From contig NC_050101.1 of assembly GCF_902167145.1 (NCBI RefSeq), forward strand, positions 116,155,789 to 116,219,788: 64,000 bases of DNA. Direction: 5' to 3'. A program made the translations under genes and the position numbers. A model generated the notes under the pieces. It did no database searches. It was not told the origin of the DNA and saw only the letters and a program-made list of their open reading frames with translations. Source of the stretch: Zea mays. Lineage: Eukaryota > Streptophyta > Magnoliopsida > Poales > Poaceae. Shown here in pieces: positions 8,324 through 18,670 of the stretch. Position 1 is the stretch's first letter, and each line of letters starts with the position of its first letter.

Positions 8324-11148
8324 GGTTCTACCTCAGGAATGACGGCGAGCTGCTCCCGTCGTTTTCCCAGCGAGTGGTCACCATCGCCGCCGATGCTTGG
8401 CGCCACGGGACCCCGCACGAAAGACAGAAGAACCTCGAGCCCCTTCTCAAGGCCTTGGAGGCGTTGCGGAAAGGGGGACTCATCACCGCGGGAGTGATTG
8501 CCGCCATCCACCGCCGGAGGGTGCTTCCCTTGGCGGAGCGACGGTTGCCGCTTTGGGAGATGACGCCGGAGGCTGACTTGGAGGGCTCGCGGATGTCCTC
8601 GGATCCTCTTCCCTTCGACGTTCTCCACGGGCGGGTGGCCGTCGCGTTGGGAAAACCAGACACCAGCGCCTTCTCCCAGCCCTTAATGCGCCCCGACCAA
8701 GGGTGTGTGACCCTGGTGAGTGTCCGCTCCCTCCTTCTCCTTGCGCCGGGTTGCCCCTGATTCTTACGGTCGGGATTTCCATCTGTCTCCAGGAGGTAGG
8801 GTGGCACAAGCCTTCCCTGCCACGGGTCCCGGAGGATGCGGTGGACCGAGCAGCGCGGCGGGTTGCCGCGGAGAAGAAGAAGAAGAAGAAGGACGCGGAG
8901 AAGGCCCGGGCCCGCGAGCGGATGCGGGCCCGAGACGCCTTGGAAAAGCTCCGTCGTCGGCAGGAGAGGGAGGGGCTCCCGCGGGAGCCGTCGCCGGAAA
9001 CGCCTAATGACGACGACGATGATGAAGATGATGACGAGGATGATGACATGGATGCCCGCCTCGGCTTCAGCCTAGGTTTGAGGCTAGGCCAGGAGTCGTC
9101 GAGCCAGCCCCCGAGTGGGTTAGCACCGTCAGTCCCCGGAGTCGGGATGCCGAGGTCCCGGCCCGAAGAGCGGGGGCAGACCAAGAGGGTACTTGACCCC
9201 TCGGCCGGGGGAGTTGAGGTGACCCCGGGGAGTCAGGCCGAGGCGTCTGTTCCCCGAGAGCCGTCGCCCACGCCGGCAGCGCAGGAGAGCGACCCTCAGG
9301 TTGCCGTGGCAGTGCCTGGGCAGTCCGTCTCCCGGGCGTCCAAGGCGCCTAAAGCCAGGGTGGTGCCGAAGCTGCCGGCAGGGCGGACCTCGGCGGCGCC
9401 TTCGGGGGTCGAGATCCGAGAGACCTCCCCTCAGGCACGGTTGATCATGGCCCGTAGCGGGTAAGTATCTTGGAACATCTTTGTCCTGGCTTTTCATTTG
9501 TATGTCCCGACCGCGATTTTTCTTTCCTCCTCAGCAAGCGAAGCCATGGCCTGACCGACCTGGCTCCCCGAAAGGCCCTTAAGACGGCGTCGGCTTCCGC
9601 AGCCGGCGCCGCTCCGGGCCTTGCCGTTCAGCTGGCCTTCTCGCAAGGCGCTCCACAGCAGGGGGCTCAAGCGGCACCAGTCGCCGTGGAGCGAGTTCCC
9701 GAGGCCGGCTCTTGTGCCGAGGCGGCCATCGTGCTAGAGAAGGCGGCTGACGCGGACGTGGCCCTGGCCCCACCGGACGTGTCGGCGGTGCTGGCACCTG
9801 TTGTTACTTAAGCCGTTGCCATCCCAGTCGGGGAGCGACCTGTTGCTGCCGACGCTGAGATGGCCGAGGCGTCGGCGCTCGGTGCCTCGGAGGAGGGGGG
9901 CGCAGAAACGCGATCCGTCCCACCGAGCGGCAGCCTTGTCGCTGTGCGGCGGAGCTCCGAGGGTCGGCGCCAGTTGCTCCGGTTCTGAACCCGTGAGGCC
10001 TCAGATCCCTTCTTCGTTCTCGACGATGAACGGGAGGAGCAGTCTTGGGATGAGCTCCGTGAGTGTGCCAAAGCAACGGTGGGGTCGCTCCGGTCGTCGC
10101 TAGAGGTTTTCTGCAGGGACGTCCCCAAAATCCTCCAGGTAATGGTTTCGGGCATACCTTTTTTTGTGACCAAGGCGCTTTTTGTGACGCCCTGCTTCCT
10201 TCCCTCAGGATCTGATAGATCTGAGCGCCGCCAAGTCGTCGTTCATCCGCCACGAGGTTGACGTCTGGGGCTCGCTGTGATCCCTGAGGACCTCGCTCAC
10301 CGGGGCTACTGCGCGCCTCTCTCAGCAGGGCACCGAGGTGGTGGACCTTCGGTTGCTCTGCACCGATCTGAGAGCCGAGGTGGCGGCGGCACGCGCAGAG
10401 GCGGCAGCGGCACGCTCAGAGGTGCGACGACAGCAGTCGGAGTTCGACCAGGTCGCCAGTGAGCGAGACCAATTTCGGGGCCGGGCTGCCGAGGCTGAAA
10501 GCCGGGCTGGAGCTCTTGCAGCCGACCTAGACGTAGCACAGGTCGCAGCCTCGGAGCAGCTTGCCCGAGCCGGAGGTACGCCCTGGCCATTTTCGGTTTT
10601 CGTTTCAGCTTGTTTCCTCCGCTTGCGCTTGAGATCTTCCGTTCTGGCTGTTCGTAGAGCTCGAGTCCGCCCTCGATGAGTCCACCAAGGCGCTTGCCGA
10701 GGCGCTTGTCGGGGCGACCGAGCCAAGGGAGGCCGACCATGCGGCCATGTCCGAGACCGTCTCGGACTTCTGCCAGGTCCTTGGCTTCGGCGACGTCCCC
10801 TCGGGAAGCTCCCCTCAAAGTCGCCTGCAGGCCTTGGGCGATCATGTGCGCGGCAGACTCCGCGAGGCGCTACACCACGGCGTCAGGCGGGCCTTCGCCG
10901 TGCTTGCTTCCCACTACGTCGTGGACCTGGAGCGGGTCAGCAAGGGGTATTGCCTTCCTGACGAAGATGAAGCCGCCCTGGCAGAAGTCCAGAGGCTCGA
11001 CGCGGCCGCCGCGGGTCCGAGCGCAGTGCTGGCAACCACCTTCGAGGCGGAGATCCTCCCGCCTGCGCCGTCGTCCGAAGCCGGGATGGACTTTGCCGAG
11101 GGCGGGGACGAAGCCGAAGGCGCGGCTCCTTCCCCGGGCGACGCCTAA
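8324..11148 (+). pseudogene. Antisense multi-exon gene of G1, remaining exons
   Basis: Proposed exons are 8324-8715, 8793-9460, 9535-10138, 10209-10575 and 10658-11148. Introns are 70-82 nt with GT-AG ends (ctg|gtgag, cgg|gtaag, cag|gtaat, gag|gtacg). With 1820-2344 they total 3047 nt, one short of a multiple of three, which agrees with the single frameshift near 2165. Parts: WFYLRND segment, a Lys/Arg/Glu coiled coil (about 8850-8990), an Asp/Glu run (9008-9050), a long Ala/Glu-rich helix (10330-10560) and an acidic C-terminus ending at TAA 11146. Three in-frame stops occur: TAA 9809, TGA 9986 and TGA 10278. The C-terminal exon is open. Function is unknown. Confidence 0.72.
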
Positions 11149-11640
11149 CTCTGTCGGAGCAGTTTCTGTTGGATGCACGTGTGTCTTTTTGCGGCCGCTG
11201 AGGCCTGAACACTTTATTATCGTTGCATAAAGTCGTGCCCCTTTTTCTTTCATTTTGCGTGTCCGGCCCCGCCCGTCAGTAGCAGGGTGGCTTCCCCAAG
11301 TAGGAGTCACTTTTCATGGTGGGCGACGAGTGAGGTGTCCGTAACCCAGAGGCGTAGGAGTCCCTCGGCTCAGCCAGCCTTGCCACTTAAATGCACCCGC
11401 GTTCGCTCCTTGGGGTCCTGCTTCCGACATAGCCAGGGGAACGCAAAAGCCTTTTCGATTGAAAATTTTGACGCAGAGGGGTTCCCCCCTTTTTAGCCCC
11501 CGAGGGAGGGTCGGGCTCTGCCGAGGCAAGGCTGACCCTTCCTTGATGACTAAAACTTGCGTGGGAGCGAGGTATATGAACAACTTGAAAGCATCTTAAG
11601 GGTAGAGGCGACGTAGCTGTTAGACGTTCCAAGTGTTGGT
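11149..11640. other. Region between the convergent G1 antisense gene and pol
   Basis: No gene. It holds one copy of a unit (gaggcgtaggagtccctcgg at about 11350) that is duplicated in G2 at 60424-60845, then sequence shared with G2 (ttttagcccccgagggaggg). It probably contains the 3' ends of both opposing transcripts. Confidence 0.6.
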
Positions 11641-12217
11641 GCAGACCTCGCCTTGACTGTTGGCCAGTTTGTTTGTTCCGGGCTTCAGAACTTTTTCCCA
11701 GGGGTGCGTGTAGCCCCCGGGTGTCTTCCGCAAGGGGTGGGTCTGCCTTGCGTAGAACTGACGTCCTTCGCGGGGTTGGACAATTCGAGTGGCGTCGGCT
11801 ACCGCCGTCGGCCATTAGAAACCTTGTCGGAAGGCGTCTCCAACGAGGGCTCGGGGTGCTGCGCGATGGTCGCAAGCCCCCGAGTGTACCTCTCGTAGGA
11901 GCTCCTGGCCTTTGGCGATGGAAATGCATCACTGGAGGAAGCCTGAGGGGCTGCGATGGTGGAGCTCCTTCCCACCTTCCAGCAAGACGAACGACTTGGC
12001 GCGCCGCGCCAACCGCCGAGCTTTGGCTCGGTCGAGGGGTAGCTCTCCTCGGTGGAGATATTGCAGGTACGGGGTCTGCCAGTTTCGATTAGGCGTGACC
12101 CCGCTTCGCTCCTCCTCGACGCGCAGTGCCTTACCCTCGGGGGCCGAGGGTACCTCAGGCCGAACCGTGGGTACCTCGGACTGAGCCAAGGGTACCTCGG
12201 GCTGGGCTGAGGGCGCC
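11640..12217 (-). pseudogene. G1 pol remnant: linker between RNase H and integrase
   Basis: The minus strand 11929-12189 encodes TPYLQYLHRGELPLDRAKARR and the following RRAKSFVLL, which matches the G2 pol linker at about 62030-62250. The integrase catalytic core found in G2 (about 61080-61920) is absent. In its place is about 90 bp of unrelated GC-rich sequence at about 11695-11785. The upstream RNase H domains are also absent, so this is a deletion relic. Confidence 0.75.
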
Positions 12218-12901
12218 TCAGGCTCGGGCGTGTCGTCGATCTTGACGGAGGGTTGATGCAGGTCTCGGGAGAAGGCTTCCGGGGGCTTTCCTCGTCTTGA
12301 CTACGATGTCATCGACGTAAGCCTCGACCGTCCGGCCAATGTGTTCGCCGAACACATTGTTCATGCACCGCTGGTACGTCACACCGGCATTCCTCAAGCC
12401 GAACGACATGGTGACATAGCAATACATGCCGAAGGGTGTGATGAAAGAAGTCGCGAGCTGGTCGGACTCTTTCATCCTGATTTGGTGATACCCTGAGTAG
12501 GCATCGAGGAAAGACAGGGTTTCGCACCCAGCAGTGGAATCCACGATTTGATCGATGCGAGGTAGAGGGTAGGGAACCTTCGGACATGCTTTGTTTAGAC
12601 CAGTGTAGTCTACACACATCCGCCATTTCCCTCCTTTCTTTCTCACAAGCACAGGGTTGGCAAGCCATTCAGGATGGAATACCTCTTTGATGAACCCTGC
12701 CGCCATTAGTTTGTGGATCTCCTCGCCTATGGCTCTGCGCTTTTCTTCGTCGAGTCGGCGCAAAGGCTGCTTGACGGGTCGGGCTCCGGCTCGGATATCC
12801 AGCGAGTGCTCGGCGACATCCCTCGGTATGCCAGGCATGTCCGAGGGACTCCACGCGAAGACGTCGGCGTTCGCGCGGAGAAAGTCGACGAGCACTGCTT
12901 C
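12218..12901 (-). pseudogene. G1 reverse transcriptase domain, truncated
   Basis: Encodes a Ty3/gypsy RT with the conserved blocks FIKEVFHPEWLANPVLV, KWRMCVDYTGLNKACP, DAYSGYHQI and the catalytic YVDD (plus-strand 12308-12319). Directly after the VVKTRKA block the sequence jumps to the RNase H-integrase linker, leaving out about 1.2 kb present in G2 (about 62372-63577). Upstream it is in frame with gag-protease except for a TAG at 12902, so it was once one polyprotein. No ATG supports an independent start. Confidence 0.85.
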
Positions 12902-14482
12902 CTATTTGGGATCGAGCTCGGAGCCGATCCGGACTTGCTTGGAGGCGTCGCTGCTGGGGTCGAGGGGGACGGACTTAACCGTCTCCGCTGGCTCGAAGTT
13001 GCCGGCATGACGCTTCACGTCTGGCACCTCCTTAGAGAGGCTCTCCAGGTCGACGATGAGGGCCTCGGACTCGGCGAGGGCCTCGGCGTACTCCACGCAC
13101 TCCACGTCGCATTCGAACATGTTTTTGTACGTGGGGCCGACGGTGATGACCCCGTTGGGGCCCGACATCTTGAGCTTGAGGTAGGTGTAGTTGGGGACGG
13201 CCATGAACTTCGCGTAGCATGGCCTTCCCAGTACCGCGTGGTAGGTTCCTCGGAACCCGACCACCTCGAACGTCAGGGTCTCCCTTCGGAAGTTGGAGGG
13301 TGTTCCGAAGTAGACGGGAAGGTCGAGTTGTCCGAGGGGCTGGACGCGCTTCCCGAGGATGATCCCATGGAAAGGCGCAGCGCCTGCCCGGACCGAGGAC
13401 AGATCGACACGCAGGAGCCCGAGGGTCTCGACGTAGATGATGTTGAGGCTGCTGCCTCCGTCCATGAGGACCTTGGTGAGCCTGACGTCGCCGACGACGG
13501 GGTCGACGACGAGCGGGTATTTCCCCGGGCTTGGCACGTGGTCGGGGTGGTCGGCTTGGTCGAAGGTGATGGGCTTGTCGGACCAGTCTAGGTAGACTGG
13601 CGCCGCCACCTTCACCGAACAGACCTCCCGACGCTCTTGCTTGCGGTGCCGAGCCGAGGCGTTCGCCGCTTGCCCGCCGTAGATCATGAAGCAGTCGCGG
13701 ACCTCGGGGAACTCTCCTGACTGGTGATCTTCCTTCTTGTCATCGTCGCGGGCCCTGCCACCCTCCGCGGGTGGCCCGGTCCTGTGGAAGTGGCGCCGAA
13801 GCATGACGCACTCCTCAAGGGTGTGCTTAACGGGCCCCTGGTGATAGGGGCACGGCTCCTTGAGCATCTTGTCGAAGAGGTTGGCACCTCCGGGGGGTTT
13901 CCGAGGGTTCTTGTACTCGACGGCGGCGACAAGGTCCGCGTCGGCGGCGTCGTGTTTCGCTTGCGACTTCTTCTTGCCCTTCTTCTTGGCGCCACGCTGA
14001 GTTGACGCCTCGGGGGCATCTTCCGGTGGGCGGACCTGGGGCTGCTTGTCCTTCCGGAAGATAGCCTCGACCGCCTCCTGGCCAGAGGCGAACTTGGTGG
14101 CAATGTCCATCATCTCGCTCGCCCTGGTGGGGGTCTTGCGTCCCAGCTTGCTCACCAGGTCGCGGCAGGTGGTGCCGGCGAGGAACGCGCCGATGACATT
14201 CGAGTCGGTGATGTTGGGCAGCTCGGTGCGCTGCTTCGAGAATCGCCGGATGTAGTCCCGGAGAGACTCTCCCGGTTGCTCGTGCGGACCGGGTGGTTCG
14301 GGCGAGGGACTCCGATCCTCCCCGCTGTCGTAGCGTCCCCCACGCCTGGGGTGGTAGCCTCGGCGCACCCTCTCGTCGAGGTGGGCCCGACGGTCGCGAT
14401 GATGGTGCTCGTTGCCGAGGCGTCCCGGGGCCGCAGGCGCTGTGTTGCGCGTGCGCCCGGTGTAGACTGAGGCTTCCCGCAT
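12902..14482 (-). pseudogene. G1 gag C-terminal part and aspartic protease
   Basis: Open for 526 codons and ended by a TAG at 12902-12904 that splits it from RT. It begins within gag (LRDYIRRFSKQRTELPNIT), followed by a lysine-rich stretch, a partial zinc-finger-like CPYHQGPVKHTLEEC and a protease-type VLMDGGSSLNIIY segment (plus strand about 13435-13475). The active site reads DGG rather than the usual D-S/T-G. This variant may be normal for the family or a defect; I cannot tell. The first half of the gag capsid region, expected upstream of LRDYIRRF, appears deleted. Confidence 0.8.
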
Positions 14483-14551
14483 GAATCAGGAAGTCGCGGC
14501 GCGATGTTCTGAGGGGTACCCCTGCCTTCGGGAGGCGGAGCTCTCGGCCCG

Positions 14552-15829
14552 TCAGACCGTGGCGCCTTCCAGGAGATTCTTGAGCTCTCCCTGGATTCGT
14601 CGCCCCTCGGTGGTTGATGTCTCTGGCATCGCACGGAGAAGCATTGCTGCTGCCGCCAGGTTATGGCCGACCCCACTGGAAGCGGGCGGCGGCCTCATCC
14701 TGGCATCGTCGGCGATGCGGTGCTGGAAGCCCTGGGGTAGATGACGCGTTTCCCCGGCCGGAGGTTCGCCCGCCCATTCCTGCCCGACGTCCCGGTGGAT
14801 CGACTCAAGTGCTCCTGCTCCCTCGTCGAGCCTGGCCTGCACCCCGCGGATTTGCTCGAGCTGTGGGTCATGGCCCCCCGCCTGAACGGGGACCACAGCT
14901 AGCTCCAGTGGGATGTCAACGCGAGGCACCGGCCTAGGGAGATCACCGTCCTCCGGCATACCGAGATGGTTGCCTTCGGAGGGACCCCCTAGATCGACGT
15001 GGAAACATTCGCGGCTTGGGCTGCAGTCCTCGTCGCCGAGGCTGCGGCTACCGTCGGAACAGTCGGAAAGGCAGTAGTCGCATGCGGTCATGAAGTCCCG
15101 CATGGCATTGGGGTCGCCAAGTCCAGAGAAATCCCAACAGAAGTCGGTCTCGTCATCTTCCTCGGACCCCGAGGGCCCGTAGGTCGAGACGTCCGTCAGC
15201 CGGTCCCAGGGTGACCGCATACGATACCCCAGAGGGTTTGGACTCGCCCCTGCGAGAGCATCCGCCAAAGCGAAGCCGCTTGGCGGGTCGAGGCTGAATC
15301 CGAAAGGCGTGAGATGGGAATCGGTCGGTACCTCTTGGTCGACGGGTGGTGATGAAGTCATGTCGGGGACTGACTGCACCATCGCCTCAGGTATGAGGGT
15401 GACGTCCAACAAGCTTTTCGCGAGCGTGCTGGCGTCGTCCGCTTGCTTGGAATCGGCGCGTTGCGGGGAGACGGCGCTCGTCTTCATCTCAAACGCGAGG
15501 TCGACGCCCGGCGCACCCCCCGTTGAGGTGTCGGCGCTGTCGGCTCGCTCGACAGCCGACGAGGCGCTGCCTCCTGCTTGACCTTGGTTGCCCCGCCTCC
15601 TCCTCCGTCGGCGGGGGAGAGGGCGGGGTGAGCTCGAAGGTTGTTCTTCCACCACGCGGGGAAGACGTCGTCGATTCCGCCGCCGGAGGGCGGGCTGCCG
15701 GCCGTCATTGTCGCTGTCGCACGTCGGTGGAAGGAGTATCATGTCGTAGATGCCGTCGAGGGACATGAACTCAAGACTCCCGAAACGGAGCACCGTCCCG
15801 GGCCGGAGAGGTTGCTGGAGACTGCCCAT
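14552..15829 (-). pseudogene. G1 gag N-terminal part
   Basis: 425 codons from the ATG at 15829, which is 60 bp from the 5' LTR (MGSLQQPLRPGTVLRFG, then MSLDGIYDMILLPPTC). It has an Arg-rich segment (about 65-85) and a long acidic, low-complexity middle. It ends at a stop at 14552 and the following gag part is in another frame, so a frameshift or deletion separates them. It probably encodes the N-terminal region of gag; no named domain is recognised. Confidence 0.75.
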
Positions 15830-15869
15830 CTGGAGCTTGACGGGAAGCTGTTCGTCAACACGCAGCAGG

Positions 15870-15889
15870 CCCCTACCTGGCGCGCCAAC
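15870..15889 (-). other. Primer-binding site of G1
   Basis: On the minus strand GTTGGCGCGCCAGGTAGGGG follows the LTR end CGCCGACA; the TGG start marks the tRNA primer site. The tRNA species was not determined. Confidence 0.75.
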
Positions 15890-16191
15890 TGTCGGCGTTT
15901 CGAGACCGGGGGGTCCCTGGGCCGACGAGTGAAATGTCGCTGTGTGCCCCAGCCCAGATGGGTCGGCGCGAGGCCGAGCGCGAAGGGGGTAGAAAGGTGG
16001 CCGGAGACGGGCGTGAGAGAGGTGGAAATCCCGCGGCCTTCGTGTTCGTCCCGTGCCCAGGTCGGGTGCGCTTGCAGTAGGGGGTTACAAGCGTCCACGC
16101 GGGAGAGGGAGCGAGCGGCCTCACGCGAGCGCCTGTCTCGTAAGGAGAGGATCCAGGTGTACAACCCTCTGTAAGAGGGCCCTGGTCCTTC

Positions 16192-16199
16192 CTTTTATA
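16192..16199 (-). promoter_or_regulatory. TATA box of the G1 5' LTR
   Basis: Plus-strand cttttata is TATAAAAG on the minus strand. The same box with the same surroundings is at 56395-56402 in the G2 LTR, so it is conserved. Confidence 0.7.
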
Positions 16200-16699
16200 G
16201 GCGTAAGGAGAGGATCCAGGTGTACAACGGGGGGTGTAGCAGAGTGCTACGTGTCTAGCGGAGGGGAGCTAGCGCCCTAAGTACATGCCATCGTGGCAGC
16301 CGGAGAGGTTTTGGCACCCGGTTCGTGTGATGTCGTGGCCGTCGGAGGAGCGCCGGAGCCTGGCAGAAGGACAGCTGTCGGGGCTGTCGAGTCCCTGCTG
16401 ACGTCCTCTTGCTTCCGTAAGGGGGCGGAGAGCTGCCGTCGTCAGGGAGTGTGCGGGGCGCCATCATTGCCTATCTGGCGGAGCGAGCCAGATGGGACGC
16501 CGGTCTTGTTCCCCGTAGCCTGAGTCAGCTTGGGGTAGGGTAATGATGGCGCCTCCTGTTGACGTGGCCGGCCCGCACCCTAGGTTGGGCGATGTGGAGG
16601 CTCCTCCGAGGTCGAGGTTGAGTCTGTCTTTCGTGGCCGTGGTCGAGTCCGAGCCTCTGGGTCGGGCGAGGCGGAGACTGTCGGCTGAGGCCAGGGGTG

Positions 16700-17070
16700 A
16701 GTCCGAGCCCTGGGGTCGGGCGAAGCGGAGTTCGTCGTCTTCTGGGGCTGAGCCCAAGTCCGAGCCCTGGGTCGGGCGGAGCAGAGTTCGCCGTCTTTGG
16801 GGGCTGAGCCCAAGTCCGAGCCCTGGGTCGGGCGGAGCGGAGTTCGCCATCTTTAAGGGCTTAGCCCGAGTCCGAGCCCTGGGTCGGGCGGAGCGGAGTT
16901 CGCCGTCTTCAGGGGCTGAGCCCAAGTCCGAGCCCTGGGTCGGGCGGAGCGGAGTTCGCCGTCTTCCGGGGCTTAGCCCGAGTCCGAGCCCTGGGTCGGG
17001 CGGAGCGGAGTTCACCGTCTTCCGGGGCTTAGCCCGAGTCTGAGCCCTGGGTCGGGCGAAGCGGAGCTTC
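16700..17070. repeat. Tandem array of about 56-bp units in the G1 LTR
   Basis: About six to seven copies of a unit containing gagccctgggtcgggcggag and ttcgccgtctt lie in the U3 part of the LTR, upstream of the TATA box on the minus strand. The G2 LTR has a looser, GC-rich version (about 56770-57050). Arrays in U3 often vary in copy number between copies. Confidence 0.85.
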
Positions 17071-17567
17071 CTATGGTGCCTGAGGCCGGGCCTGACTGCC
17101 TGTCAGCCTCACTCTGTCAAGTGGCACTGCAGTCGGTACGGCGCTGGCTGCGCTGGCCTTCTGTCAGGCCGGTCAGTGGAGCGGTGAAGTGACTGCGGTC
17201 ACTTCGGCTCTGCCGACTGAAGGGCGCGCGTCAGGATAAAGGTGTCAGGCCACCTTTGCATTAAATGCTCCTGCGATTTGGTCGGTTGGCGCGGCGATTT
17301 GGTCAGGGTTGCTTCTTGGCGAAGACAGGGCCTCGGGCGAGCCGGAAATATGTTCGTCGCTGGAGGGGGGCCTCGGGCGAGACGGAGATCCTCCGGGGTC
17401 GGCTGCCCTTGTCCGAGGCTAGGCTCGGGCGAGGCGTGATCGAGTCCCTCGAATGGACCGATCCCTAACTTAGTCGCACCCATCAGGCCTTTGCAGCTTT
17501 GTGCTGATGGGGGTTACCAGCTGAGAATTAGGAGTCTTGAGGGTACCCCTAATTATGGTCCCCGACA

Positions 17568-18670
17568 CTAGTGAATTACAAAAAGCTTTGTGCTTTGAAC
17601 TTGTCTTTCTTATCAAAACCCTCTTGACAGCAAAGAGGAGCCCTCTAATTGCAAAACTATTCTCTTATGAGGGAGAAATCCGTCTTATGGGAGGAAGGGA
17701 GAATTTTTTGTATTTGGTCAAAACTAGTCATGAAAAATGGTTTGATTTGCAAAACTAAAGGGTTTTGACTTAGAAGTTAGAAAAATGAATTTGTTTTGCG
17801 AAAACAAACCAAGTGGTGGAAAATGATCTAAATATGCAAAATCTTATGAATCTTCAATTGGTTTTTAGTTTGACTTGAATTTGCAAAAGTTAGGTATTTT
17901 GAGTTGCTCTAGGTGTGTTGGCACAAATCACCAAAAGGGGGAGATCGAAAGGGAAATGTGTCCTTGGGTCATTTCTAGTTGTTTTGGTGATTAACTACCC
18001 AACACACTACCTTGAACTAACTATATTGATAAGAGCATGAGCACGTGTGGAAAGAAAGCAAATTGAAGATATCATGTCCAAAAGAGCACAAACATGGAGC
18101 CAAATGTGCAACCTGATGTAAAATGGTACAAGTGTAAGGTTTGCACTTGTAAATATATTGCATAGGTCCATTACAATGTTTCTAGCACTTGTCTATGCGG
18201 CACAGCAGATAGTCCGGTGGTGGGTACCGGACAGTCTGGTGCCCTGTTCGGTGAGCTACTAGTCGTTGGATCTATCAGTCCACCGTTGGCGTTGTTAGCC
18301 TTTGCACCGGACAGTCCGGTGTCGCACCGGACAGTCCGATCTCTCCTCCCCAATGCCACCAGGAACTAGCCGTTGGGATATTGTTCCCTGTTGCACCGGA
18401 CAGTCCGACGTGTGGCACCGGACAGTCCGCCAGTGGCAACACAATTCTTTATTTCTTGGACTTTGCTTGATATTCTTTGATCTTTACTTGTGATCTTCAT
18501 AATGTCTTGTTTTGAGGTGTTGTTTTCTTCAATGCCTTAGTCCAAGTCGCTTTAGCATCCTGTGAACTACAAAACATAAACACTAGCAAACACATTAGTC
18601 TACAGGTTATTTTGATCATCAAACACCAAAACCTTTTGAGTCAAATGGTCCGAGGTCCATTTTCCTTACA
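17568..18670 (+). mobile_element. 3' end of a Sirevirus-type copia element, interrupted by G1
   Basis: 17568-17945 resembles the noncoding tract between pol and the 3' LTR in Sireviruses. It ends in a polypurine tract (aaaagggggagat, 17933-17945). An LTR follows (17946-18670) with the palindrome accggacagtccggtg repeated. The rest of this older element is presumably left of the window, on the other side of G1. No coding sequence remains here. Confidence 0.75.
17946..18670 (+). repeat. 3' LTR of the Sirevirus fragment
   Basis: About 725 bp, starting cgaaaggg, where Sireviruses normally have TGAAAGGG, so the terminal T has mutated. It ends in ttttccttaca. It is less similar to the LTRs at 34-45 kb than they are to each other, so it is a different family or much older. 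Confidence 0.7.

Larger units (their letters stand above)
1..17567 (-). mobile_element. Ty3/gypsy Tat-type LTR retrotransposon G1 (3' LTR cut by window)
   Basis: The minus strand reads 5' LTR (15890-17567), primer-binding site, gag-protease-RT remains, a polypurine tract (392-406) and the start of the 3' LTR (1-391). LTR ends are TGTCGGGG...CGCCGACA; positions 1-391 match 17176-17567 closely. The type resembles maize Flip/Xilon-Diguus elements; the family name is tentative. The internal region is about 15.5 kb, of which about 6 kb is a nested Zeon element. The copy cannot be autonomous: the integrase core, both RNase H domains and half of the gag core are missing. Only one flank is visible; 17568-17572 (ctagt) should recur left of the window if it is the TSD. 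Confidence 0.9.
15890..17567 (-). repeat. 5' LTR of G1
   Basis: 1678 bp, plus-strand ends TGTCGGCG...CCCCGACA. A TATAAAAG box on the minus strand is at plus 16192-16199. Around it, the block aggagaggatccaggtgtac occurs twice (about 16144 and 16205), 61 bp apart. A tandem array fills 16700-17070. The outer flank starts ctagt. Confidence 0.93.

Noticed and set aside
8836..9184. Arg-rich and Ser-rich ORFs, including a long serine run on the minus strand
   Set aside because: Shadow frames of the Lys/Glu and Asp/Glu low-complexity parts of the G1 antisense gene.
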